From UBA1205 sp045534635 (GTDB taxonomy: Bacteria; Bacteroidota; Bacteroidia; Bacteroidales; WCHB1-69), in the NCBI GenBank assembly GCA_045534635.1, contig JAZSKB010000032.1, positions 1-61,929 on the forward strand: DNA of 61,929 nucleotides, given 5' to 3'. Shown piece after piece: positions 1-7,581 of the stretch. The translations under genes were made by a program, and so were the position numbers. Positions within the stretch are counted from its first letter, which is position 1. Each line of letters starts with the position of its first letter. The notes under the pieces are model-generated. The model saw nothing but the letters and a program-made list of their open reading frames with translations. It had not been told where the DNA came from and did not search any database.

Positions 1-336
1 CTTGATTTTCAGCGAATTGCGGGGGGGGTAAATCTCCTTAAACCTCAAAAAATCGTTTTGGCAAAAGAAACTTTTGCCAAAACGCAAAAAACTTATGGTC
101 CAAAGAGCATAATAAATCATATACAAATAGAACCAAACCCCGATGACCCATTGGGCGAATTTAGCCCTTGTTAGGGAAAAATCGGGCTTCGACTAACAAG
201 GGCAATAATAATAAATGAAGTTCCGCAAGGAAATTGCAATGGTAGGGACACTTTCCTTGTAAATAAACCGCAATAAGATAGGTAGTTTTTTATTGCGGGA
301 AAATAAAAATAGTAGTAATTATAAAAATAAATAAGT
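1..336 (+). promoter_or_regulatory. structured 5' leader of the first T9SS gene
   Basis: This stretch contains no gene. It holds a run of eight G (21-28) followed by TAAAT, and several inverted repeats: a perfect 14-bp stem with an AAA loop (54-67/71-84), an 11-bp stem (164-174/193-203), a TTCC-GCAA-GGAA hairpin with a GNRA-type loop (221-232) that competes with AAGGAAA/TTTCCTT (227-233/252-258), and a 9-bp stem CCGCAATAA/TTATTGCGG (268-276/290-298) ending 38 bp before the start codon. The 54-84 hairpin has its T-run on the minus strand, so it could also end a minus-strand transcript. The promoter is not visible and may lie left of the window. I infer a regulatory leader; no known riboswitch class was recognised. 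Confidence 0.45.
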
Positions 337-1473
337 GTGAAGAAAATTTTTTTAATGGTGTTACTAATCCTAATAGGATATTACACTATGGGACAAGAGA
401 TTTTTGCAGAATATGATATGCAAGATGATATACCTAGTAGAGCAAAAGTAAAAAGTAAGACAACAATACTTCAATTTTTTGCATTACCACAAGATATAGA
501 TATAGAACAACTTACTGATTTAGACTTTGCTGTGATGACCCCAAAAAATCACAGAGAAGACATTATCGAAACGATAGGAGACAATAATGAACTTACTATT
601 ATAAAATTATTTCATCATCCAGAAACGTGTATGCCAAGTATGTTTGACGATGTTTCAGGCATAAAACTAAACGCAGAAGGCGTTACCATTTATGGACCAA
701 CAGGAGAAAATGTTTATATGGCAGAACATGAATTAGGAGAATATCATGAAGATTTCCTATTTCAGGAAGAAGAAATTCATTTCTATGGGTTTTACAACAA
801 ATTGTTTTATATAGATGAACATCATGCTCCTATAGATAGAGTGATGAATTATTATAGTGAACAAGGATATGCTGTAGAATTGGATGGAGAAACGCTGTTG
901 GCAGTAAACGACACTATGGAGATAGAAATAGATTTTCAATACCTTATTTATGAAGAACGTTATTTCGATGAAAAAGAGTTATCTCTCATTGTTCAAAAAT
1001 GTTTTCAAGATATTGAAGGCAACTATGTTCCTGTAGAAGAAGTTGTTATACGATATGACTTTTTGCCATCTTCAAACATAAGGTATCAGATAAGTGAATT
1101 TACAGTGTACAACAAATATGAAGTCTATAGAGACAAAGAACTTATCGCTCATTATGTTTCAGAAGAGATATTATACAATACGGGAGCCACAACAGGAAAT
1201 ATTTTTCAATACGAAGAGATAGAAAAACGTAACAATAAATTGAATATATATCCTAATCCTGCCGAAGATGTATTGCATGTAGAACTACCTTTTAATATAA
1301 AAGGAAAAATAACTGTAGAAATATACAGTGTAGTAGGACAATTGCTATCATCGTCAGAGGTAGTGGCAGAAGAAAGTATAAAAATAAATATTAGTAAGTT
1401 GCCCAAAGGTTCGTATGTAATAAAATGTGGCAATGAAAAAGAAGTAGCAAGTAAAATTTTTGTTAAACAATAA
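337..1473 (+). CDS. T9SS type A sorting domain-containing secreted protein
   Basis: This 378-residue secreted protein has no recognised catalytic domain. It begins with a signal peptide (residues 1-19, hydrophobic, ending before Gln-Glu) and ends with a type A T9SS sorting domain from about residue 300. The domain shows the family pattern: YPNPAEDVLHVE, then a VEIYSVVGQLL strand, then ISKLPKGSYVIK and a basic end. Such proteins cross the inner membrane by Sec and the outer membrane by T9SS, and are then released or anchored to the surface. The start is a GTG at 337; no nearby ATG in frame preserves the signal peptide. The gene lies 12 bp upstream of the lipase and is probably co-transcribed with it. 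The middle region (residues 20-295) is acidic and has no motif I recognise. Confidence 0.8.
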   Translation: MKKIFLMVLLILIGYYTMGQEIFAEYDMQDDIPSRAKVKSKTTILQFFALPQDIDIEQLTDLDFAVMTPKNHREDIIETIGDNNELTIIKLFHHPETCMPSMFDDVSGIKLNAEGVTIYGPTGENVYMAEHELGEYHEDFLFQEEEIHFYGFYNKLFYIDEHHAPIDRVMNYYSEQGYAVELDGETLLAVNDTMEIEIDFQYLIYEERYFDEKELSLIVQKCFQDIEGNYVPVEEVVIRYDFLPSSNIRYQISEFTVYNKYEVYRDKELIAHYVSEEILYNTGATTGNIFQYEEIEKRNNKLNIYPNPAEDVLHVELPFNIKGKITVEIYSVVGQLLSSSEVVAEESIKINISKLPKGSYVIKCGNEKEVASKIFVKQ

Positions 1474-1485
1474 AATTGAAATATT

Positions 1486-3012
1486 ATGAGAAAAATATTT
1501 ATAATAGTCATTACATTACTACTAATGACAATAGGATATGGGCAAATACCACAAAGTGGATACGATATGCCTATAGTAGTTAACAATTGTGCAGAGCATA
1601 TACCATTGGATATATCTGTAACAGCGGGAGATGCTAATGAATCACAATCTCCAGAACATCGTTATAGAAGGATTTATTTTGTTCATGGCTTGGGTGGTGA
1701 TGCTTCTGCTATGGAACGAATGGCAAATTCTTTTGAGGACAAAAGTCTGAATATCAAAGATTTCCCTGCAAGAAAGTGCCATGCTACTCGATTGGAATAT
1801 ACCAAAAGTACATCTTCTATAGTATCTGCCGCTAATACATTAAGGCAAGAAGTAAGTGGAAGAACATACGCTGATAGGAATAATACGAATATGTCTCCAG
1901 AAAGTGCTTTTTTGATAGGGCATTCACAGGGAGGTATGGTATTGCGTACTATGGCTCATTTGGATTTAGTTTCTGATATAGGTGCTATTCCATCGTATGG
2001 AAAAGGGTATGACGGTATAGTTACTTTAGGTTCTCCATTGCAAGGGGCACAAATACTGAATAATAGACAAATGATTATCAATATGGGAGACTATGCTTAT
2101 CGATGTCTTATTGCTGGACCAACTTCAAAAACTGGAACACAGATTGTTAATCGTATTATTGAAAATACAATAGGACGAAAATATAATGTTTCAGGAAGTG
2201 CTATCCTGACAAAATTATTACCTGTTGTTTTCAGTGATTATTTTGACGACATCACCAATGATTACCAAGTGGGGGCAACACGTATAAATGAACTCAATAA
2301 CGATGTCAATTATGCAGCATATAGAAATATGCCTAAAGTGGCTTTCTATGGCGTAGAACCACAAAACCGTATATTTTGGCGGACAGCCAATTGGTTGGTA
2401 ACCAACCCAAATTCTGTCGCTCCATTTGAAGCTAACGATGATTGGGCATTTTATAATACGATTTTACGAGAAGTATTTTTAAAATATGTACAAAATTATA
2501 TAACGCTCATTAATTATAATAAGCCACTCAAATTTATAACTACGAAGAGTAAACAAAGACAAGCGGCAGAATGGAAAAAAGGAATTGATTGGTTCGGTAC
2601 TGTGGACCCTCAATGGCAAACGGTTATTGGAGCAAGAGAATATCAAGTAATATATAACTGTAAATGTACTACAAAACGTCTATTTGGCGAGGACTTGATA
2701 AAAAGTTATATTGATTTCGCATGGGCATCTGATTGTGATAATTTGGGTTGTACAAATACGCTTCCTATTCCATGGATTACTACAAATGCTACCGTAAAAG
2801 AAAACGATGGTGTAGTATTAGCAGAAAGTGCTGCCAATTTACCGGGATATACACACGACCCAGTAAGAGTATTCTATAAAGAAGAAGAGCCTCAAGCAGA
2901 AAACCGTGGTACCTCTCACATGCAAATGAGAAACGATGGCGGTGTAAAAGAAAAATTGTTCAATTTATTAAATGGAAGATATGGGTACTTTTTCAAAACG
3001 GAAAATAGATAA
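1486..3012 (+). CDS. secreted lipase/esterase, alpha/beta hydrolase fold
   Basis: This is a 508-residue alpha/beta hydrolase with a signal peptide (residues 1-19, ending GYG before Gln). The oxyanion-loop motif HGLGG lies at about residues 67-71 and the nucleophile elbow GHSQGG places Ser at about 147. A plausible acid is the Asp of NDGVV and a plausible catalytic His is His478 in SHMQMRND, so the triad looks complete. The family hydrolyses lipid or other ester bonds; the substrate here is unknown. There is no T9SS sorting domain at the C-terminus, so the protein should be periplasmic or leave by another route. Its last 41 bp overlap the next gene in a different frame, which implies tight coupling of a secreted lipase and a lipoprotein. 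An effector role is possible but unproven. Confidence 0.75.
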   Translation: MRKIFIIVITLLLMTIGYGQIPQSGYDMPIVVNNCAEHIPLDISVTAGDANESQSPEHRYRRIYFVHGLGGDASAMERMANSFEDKSLNIKDFPARKCHATRLEYTKSTSSIVSAANTLRQEVSGRTYADRNNTNMSPESAFLIGHSQGGMVLRTMAHLDLVSDIGAIPSYGKGYDGIVTLGSPLQGAQILNNRQMIINMGDYAYRCLIAGPTSKTGTQIVNRIIENTIGRKYNVSGSAILTKLLPVVFSDYFDDITNDYQVGATRINELNNDVNYAAYRNMPKVAFYGVEPQNRIFWRTANWLVTNPNSVAPFEANDDWAFYNTILREVFLKYVQNYITLINYNKPLKFITTKSKQRQAAEWKKGIDWFGTVDPQWQTVIGAREYQVIYNCKCTTKRLFGEDLIKSYIDFAWASDCDNLGCTNTLPIPWITTNATVKENDGVVLAESAANLPGYTHDPVRVFYKEEEPQAENRGTSHMQMRNDGGVKEKLFNLLNGRYGYFFKTENR

Positions 3013-4357
3013 GTATCAACTATTATTGTTATTATTGGCAATAATGACTTGTTTTTGCGAATGCAAATGCGGAGAAAAACCGCCAGTACAGCCACCTACC
3101 AATGAATTCTTTGCCCCTACAGATTTATCTGTGGTATGGATACGCCCTTATCATAGTGATACTTCTCACGATGGAAAAGGAACACCTTTACTTACTGGAG
3201 ATTATGTTGTGTTTACTAACAATAGTGGTGTTTATCCTCAAAATGGTGGTTTTGGTATTTATAACAAAAAAACAGGAGAGAAACATCCGGCATGGCAAAG
3301 CGAGGTAGGGGAACAATTGGGGACTATAGATAAATTAGGTACTGCAAAATTGGCTGGAAGGAACAATGAATTGTTAATAGTAAGTAGTCACAAAAGAACG
3401 TATGCATTCGATATTAACTCTGGAGCCAAATTTTGGACCAAAGACATAAGTTATACGCATTATGTTACCAATGTTGTTTTTGGAGACTATTATCTGGTAT
3501 ATAATCCTCATGATAATAAATATATTGTTGCTCGTTTAGATGCATATACAGGCAAACAGACCAACTATTTTGCCCATGTATATAAAGATGATGCCTATAC
3601 AATGCTAGGTTTAAATCCGCCGTCAGCGTATATAGACAACAATGGAGATACCTTACTGTTTTGTATTTCAGGTGATTGGGCACCTAAAGAATATACAGGC
3701 AGGGTATGGGCATATTGTTATAATACCACCAAAAATCGCATGCAGTGGATAAACAAAAACTTTACCGATGAAAGAGATGCTTGTGGAAATATCGCTCCTC
3801 CAATACTCTATGACCATAATAAATGGATAATCCAAACAGCAAGAGGATTACATTGTATGGATGCCAATACAGGAGAGCTAATATGGAAGAATTTGTATTG
3901 GTTGGAGTATTATAGTGATGGCAAAAATGATAGCATAGGCGGTAAGGCTGAATTCTTTACATTTACCCCTGTTACCTTGTGGCAAGATAAATTGTATATG
4001 CGTTCAATACATGGTAGGGTTTATTGCATAGATGCCCAAACAGGTCAAGAGATATGGCGGAATACCAATCTCTGTGCTACTCCTAATGGAGATGATGGAG
4101 GTTTGCCAATATACCAAGGTAGGCTCTATTTAGCGGGAGTAGATGTGGATGAGAAAGGAGACATCTTTTATGGTCTAACGTGTTTAGACGCTCTCACAGG
4201 TAGGGAGTTATGGCGAGATGCAGGACCAAGAAATATCATCTGGCCACAGATAGCCATAGACCAAGAAACGGGCTATTTGTATGCTGGTACTTCTCGGCAT
4301 ATAATGTGTATAGACCTCAACAAAACAGAGGAAAATATGCTAAAAAAGTCTAAATAA
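2972..4357 (+). CDS. PQQ-like beta-propeller lipoprotein, copy 1
   Basis: This 461-residue protein has a basic N-terminus, a poly-Leu signal segment and a cysteine cluster CFCECKC at about residues 28-34, as in a lipoprotein. The body is made of repeats of the PQQ/quinoprotein-like propeller type: GxxYAFDxxSGAKxW, LHCMDANTGELIW, VYCIDAQTGQEIW, LTCLDALTGRELW. These blades usually form a seven- or eight-bladed propeller used for protein binding. Both possible ATG starts (2972 and 2981) lie inside the lipase gene, so the overlap is real. It is nearly identical to the next gene over most of its length. The lipobox IMTC is weaker than the LLAC of copy 2. By position it could be a partner or immunity protein of the lipase; that is inference. 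Confidence 0.75.
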   Translation: MEDMGTFSKRKIDKYQLLLLLLAIMTCFCECKCGEKPPVQPPTNEFFAPTDLSVVWIRPYHSDTSHDGKGTPLLTGDYVVFTNNSGVYPQNGGFGIYNKKTGEKHPAWQSEVGEQLGTIDKLGTAKLAGRNNELLIVSSHKRTYAFDINSGAKFWTKDISYTHYVTNVVFGDYYLVYNPHDNKYIVARLDAYTGKQTNYFAHVYKDDAYTMLGLNPPSAYIDNNGDTLLFCISGDWAPKEYTGRVWAYCYNTTKNRMQWINKNFTDERDACGNIAPPILYDHNKWIIQTARGLHCMDANTGELIWKNLYWLEYYSDGKNDSIGGKAEFFTFTPVTLWQDKLYMRSIHGRVYCIDAQTGQEIWRNTNLCATPNGDDGGLPIYQGRLYLAGVDVDEKGDIFYGLTCLDALTGRELWRDAGPRNIIWPQIAIDQETGYLYAGTSRHIMCIDLNKTEENMLKKSK

Positions 4358-4367
4358 TGCATTTACC

Positions 4368-4402
4368 AATACCAAAGGAGCATTGCTCCTTTGGTATTTT
4401 TT
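4368..4402 (+). terminator. intrinsic terminator after lipoprotein copy 1
   Basis: A perfect 14-bp stem, AATACCAAAGGAGC (4368-4381) and its complement (4385-4398), closes an ATT loop and is followed by T residues. It lies 10 bp after the stop codon. The same stem with a different loop follows copy 2. Confidence 0.85.
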
Positions 4403-4420
4403 ATTAAAAAAAAGAAAAAA

Positions 4421-5836
4421 ATGATAACCATAAAGAAGCGAATGAATACGAAGAGCAATTTTTGTTTAAAGAATACAAAAATTAGGCATCAACTATTATT
4501 GTTATTATTGGCATTGTTGGCATGTTTTTGTGAATGCGAATGTAAAGACAAACCGCCCAAACCTATCGTGGATACTAATGGCGTTTTTGTTCCAACCGAA
4601 TTATCTGTAGTATGGATACGCCCTTATCATAGTGACACCTCTTACGATGGTAGTGGATTTCCTTTACTTACTGGAGATTATGTTGTGTTTACTAATAGTG
4701 ATAATGATGTTTATCCCCAAAATGGTGGTTTTGGCATTTATAACAAAAAAACAGGGGAGAAACATCCAGCATGGCAAAGCGAGGTAGGGGAACAATTGGG
4801 GACTATAGATAAATTAGGTACTGCAAAATTGGCTGGAAAAAGCAATGAATTGTTAATACTAAGTAGTCATAAAAGAACGTATGCTTTTGATATTCATTCA
4901 GGAGCCAAACTTTGGACCAAAGACATAAGTTATACGCATTATATTACCAATGTTGTTTTTGGAGACTATTATCTGGTATACGACCCCCATGATTATAAAT
5001 ATATTATAGCTCGTTTAGATGCATATACAGGCAAACAGACCAACTATTTTGCCCATGTATATAAAGATGATGCCTATACAATGCTAGGTTTAAATCCGCC
5101 GTCAGCGTATATAGACAATAATGGAGATACCTTATTGTTTTGTATTTCAGGCGATTGGGCACCTAAGGAATATACTGGTAGGGTATGGGCATATTGCTAT
5201 AATACCACCAAAAATCGCATGCAATGGGTAAACAAAAACTTTACCGATGAAAGAGATGCTATTGGAGATATCGCTCCACCAATACTCTATGACCATAATA
5301 AATGGATAATCCAAACAGCGAGAGGATTGCATTGTATGGATGCCAATACGGGAGAGCTAATATGGAAGAATTTGTATTGGTTGGAGTATTATAGTGATGG
5401 CAAAAATGATAGCATAGGCGGTAAGGCTGAATTCTTTACAATGACTCCTGTTACCTTGTGGCAAGATAAATTGTATATGCGGTCAATACATGGTAGGGTT
5501 TATTGCATAGATGCCCAAACAGGTCAGGAGATATGGCGGAATACCAATCTTTGTGCTACTCCTAATGCTATTTCTGGAGAGATACCTATTTATCAGGGTA
5601 GGCTCTATGTTGCGGGAGTGGATATGGATAAAACAGGTCAAATCTTTTATGGTTTAACATGTTTAGATGCCTATACAGGCAGAGAACTCTGGCGAGATGA
5701 GGGACCTGCAGCCCAAATATGGGCACCCATAGCCATAGACCAAGAGACAGGCTATCTGTATGCAAGGTCTTGCCAATATGTTATGTGTATAGACCTCAAC
5801 AAAACAGAGGAAAATATGCTAAAAAAGTCTAAATAA
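4421..5836 (+). CDS. PQQ-like beta-propeller lipoprotein, copy 2
   Basis: This is a tandem paralogue of the preceding gene. The start is placed at ATG 4421 (alternatively ATG 4442), giving about 471 residues, because the longer in-frame TTG at 4391 lies inside the upstream terminator stem. The signal segment ends in a good lipobox, LLAC, followed by the same alternating cysteine pattern CFCECEC. The propeller repeats match copy 1: AFDIHSGAKLW, MDANTGELIW, CIDAQTGQEIW, CLDAYTGRELW. Differences from copy 1 concentrate in the N-terminal 60 residues and the last third, while the centre is almost unchanged, a pattern expected from recent duplication plus gene conversion. It would be anchored in a membrane facing the periplasm or the surface. 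Confidence 0.75.
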   Translation: MITIKKRMNTKSNFCLKNTKIRHQLLLLLLALLACFCECECKDKPPKPIVDTNGVFVPTELSVVWIRPYHSDTSYDGSGFPLLTGDYVVFTNSDNDVYPQNGGFGIYNKKTGEKHPAWQSEVGEQLGTIDKLGTAKLAGKSNELLILSSHKRTYAFDIHSGAKLWTKDISYTHYITNVVFGDYYLVYDPHDYKYIIARLDAYTGKQTNYFAHVYKDDAYTMLGLNPPSAYIDNNGDTLLFCISGDWAPKEYTGRVWAYCYNTTKNRMQWVNKNFTDERDAIGDIAPPILYDHNKWIIQTARGLHCMDANTGELIWKNLYWLEYYSDGKNDSIGGKAEFFTMTPVTLWQDKLYMRSIHGRVYCIDAQTGQEIWRNTNLCATPNAISGEIPIYQGRLYVAGVDMDKTGQIFYGLTCLDAYTGRELWRDEGPAAQIWAPIAIDQETGYLYARSCQYVMCIDLNKTEENMLKKSK

Positions 5837-5846
5837 TGCATTTACC

Positions 5847-5880
5847 AATACCAAAGGAGCAACGCTCCTTTGGTATTTTT
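5847..5880 (+). terminator. intrinsic terminator after lipoprotein copy 2
   Basis: The 14-bp stem is identical to that at 4368-4398 but the loop is AAC instead of ATT. It is followed by a T-run. The stem therefore belongs to the duplicated unit. Confidence 0.85.
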
Positions 5881-5986
5881 TATTATATGGACAATAATAC
5901 TTAATTTTTCTATTTTTTTATTTGCTTATAGAATTTATAAGAGAAAGTTTTACATAAAAAAATGCTTTTTTTGTTTTAAAAAATTG

Positions 5987-5994
5987 TAATTTTG
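5987..5994 (+). promoter_or_regulatory. -7 promoter element of rmuC
   Basis: TAATTTTG matches the Bacteroidota TAnnTTTG consensus and lies 25 bp before the rmuC start. A clear -33 element at the usual spacing was not identified. Confidence 0.5.
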
Positions 5995-6019
5995 TATTTT
6001 TAAATAAAAATTTATTATT

Positions 6020-7459
6020 ATGAATATTGCTATAGGGATAATAAGTGTTGTTCTTTTGTTGGTAGTTTTTTTCTTTTTTAAATTGTTGAAAGCACAAAAA
6101 GAAAATCATCAAAAGGAATTAGAACAAATAAAAAATAGTTTAGAAGAACAAGTTCAAACTAATAAACAAATAGAGATAGAAAACAACAATTTACAAGTTC
6201 AACTATCACAAAAAGAGATACTTTTGAATGAACGAGAAAAAAATATCGCCGATGTTAAAACGGAAAAAGAAACAATAAAATGTCAATTGGATAATATCCG
6301 GCAAGAAAAAGAAAGTCTTACAGCGAAATATGAATCGAAATGCAGTGAATACAATTTGTTGCAAGAACAAATGAGTAATGAGGCAAAAACACAAAAAGAA
6401 AAATTTGAAAAACATTTGGAATTAGTCCAAGCCCAACTAAAAAATACAACCCAAGAATTGCTCAACCAAAAAGAACAACAATTATCGGAGAGCAATAAAG
6501 AACAAATGGGAACAATCATCAATCCATTGAAAGAAACTATTGCAGAAATGAAAAAGACTATGGAAGCAAGTCGGGAAGCACATACCAAAGAAGCAATATC
6601 TTTGGAAACACATATAAAAACAATAATGGAGCGTAGTTTAGAAATAGGACGTTCTGCCGATAATTTAGCCAAAGCATTGAAAAATGATAATCCTAAAATG
6701 CAAGGCAATTGGGGAGAATTGGTATTAAAAGAATTGTTAGAAAGTCAAGGACTGGTTGAAGGAAAACATTTTGATACCCAAGTTACACTTAAAGATGAAG
6801 AAGAAAAACGTATGATTCCTGATGTGATTTTACATTATCCAGACGGAAAAGATGCGATTATAGATTCAAAAGTTTCTTTAACAGCATTTGTAGATTACCA
6901 AAATGCAACCAACGAAGAAGAAGCAAACAATGCTTTACAACGTCATTTGACCAGTGTGAAAGGACATATAGATGAATTGTACAAGAAAAATTATAGTAAT
7001 TATTTGAAATCCAAACCATTTATTGATTTTGTAATTATGTTTATCCCTAATGAGATGGCATTACAATTGGCTCTTTATAGCGATAATAGTTTATGGAGAA
7101 CGGCTTTCAATAAAGGGGTTTTTCTCACAAGTGAACAAAATTTAGTTGCTCTTTTGAGAATGATAGAATTGGCTTGGACACAAGTAGAACAAAATAATAA
7201 TCAGAAAGCGATAATAGACGAAGCAGAAAAATTGGTTGCTCGAATAGGTGATTTTCTATCAAAATTTGATGATATAAAAGATAATTTGGGAAAATTATCT
7301 CGAACATTCGATGATGCAGAAAAAAAATTGCATACAGGGCAACAAAGTATTCTTGGAAGTGCCAATCGTTTAATAAATTTAGGCATTAAACAAAATGCTA
7401 AAAAGCCTATTTTGCAAAAAGAAGAATATAATATCTCTCAAATAGAAGAAAATTTATAA
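6020..7459 (+). CDS. rmuC: DNA recombination protein RmuC
   Basis: This 479-residue protein has one N-terminal transmembrane helix (residues 4-23), a long charged coiled coil (about 25-200) and the conserved RmuC domain (about 205-420). The domain shows GNWGELVLKELLES, then MIPDVILHYPDGKDAIIDSKVS, a region resembling nuclease-fold active sites with Asp, Asp and Lys. RmuC limits inverted-repeat-induced recombination in E. coli, and the domain is related to restriction endonuclease folds. The gene stands alone between the duplicated lipoproteins and nadB. The length and domain order fit the family, and the promoter just upstream supports the ATG at 6020. Confidence 0.9.
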   Translation: MNIAIGIISVVLLLVVFFFFKLLKAQKENHQKELEQIKNSLEEQVQTNKQIEIENNNLQVQLSQKEILLNEREKNIADVKTEKETIKCQLDNIRQEKESLTAKYESKCSEYNLLQEQMSNEAKTQKEKFEKHLELVQAQLKNTTQELLNQKEQQLSESNKEQMGTIINPLKETIAEMKKTMEASREAHTKEAISLETHIKTIMERSLEIGRSADNLAKALKNDNPKMQGNWGELVLKELLESQGLVEGKHFDTQVTLKDEEEKRMIPDVILHYPDGKDAIIDSKVSLTAFVDYQNATNEEEANNALQRHLTSVKGHIDELYKKNYSNYLKSKPFIDFVIMFIPNEMALQLALYSDNSLWRTAFNKGVFLTSEQNLVALLRMIELAWTQVEQNNNQKAIIDEAEKLVARIGDFLSKFDDIKDNLGKLSRTFDDAEKKLHTGQQSILGSANRLINLGIKQNAKKPILQKEEYNISQIEENL

Positions 7460-7528
7460 TATTTTTTGAAATCCTAAATTATAAGTATTTAAAATAATAA
7501 AAAACTAATTATTATCGTTTTATAAAAA

Positions 7529-7561
7529 TTGGTTAGCATTGCTAAAAAAATGCTACCTTTG
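7529..7561 (+). promoter_or_regulatory. nadB promoter with an internal palindrome
   Basis: The -7 element TACCTTTG (7554-7561) lies 20 bp before nadB, with a TTGG at 7529-7532 as a possible -33 element. The spacer contains the perfect palindrome TTAGCA-T-TGCTAA (7533-7545), placed where a repressor would block RNA polymerase. Confidence 0.55.
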
Positions 7562-7581
7562 CGTTTACAAAATAAAAGATA

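Noticed and set aside
54..84. Transposon end or attachment site at the left edge
   Set aside because: The perfect hairpin has a short AAA loop and a T-run on the minus strand, which fits a terminator or leader hairpin; no transposase or target duplication is seen.
4391..4420. TTG start for the second lipoprotein gene at 4391
   Set aside because: It lies within the terminator stem of the preceding gene; ATG 4421 or 4442 gives a normal lipoprotein signal.
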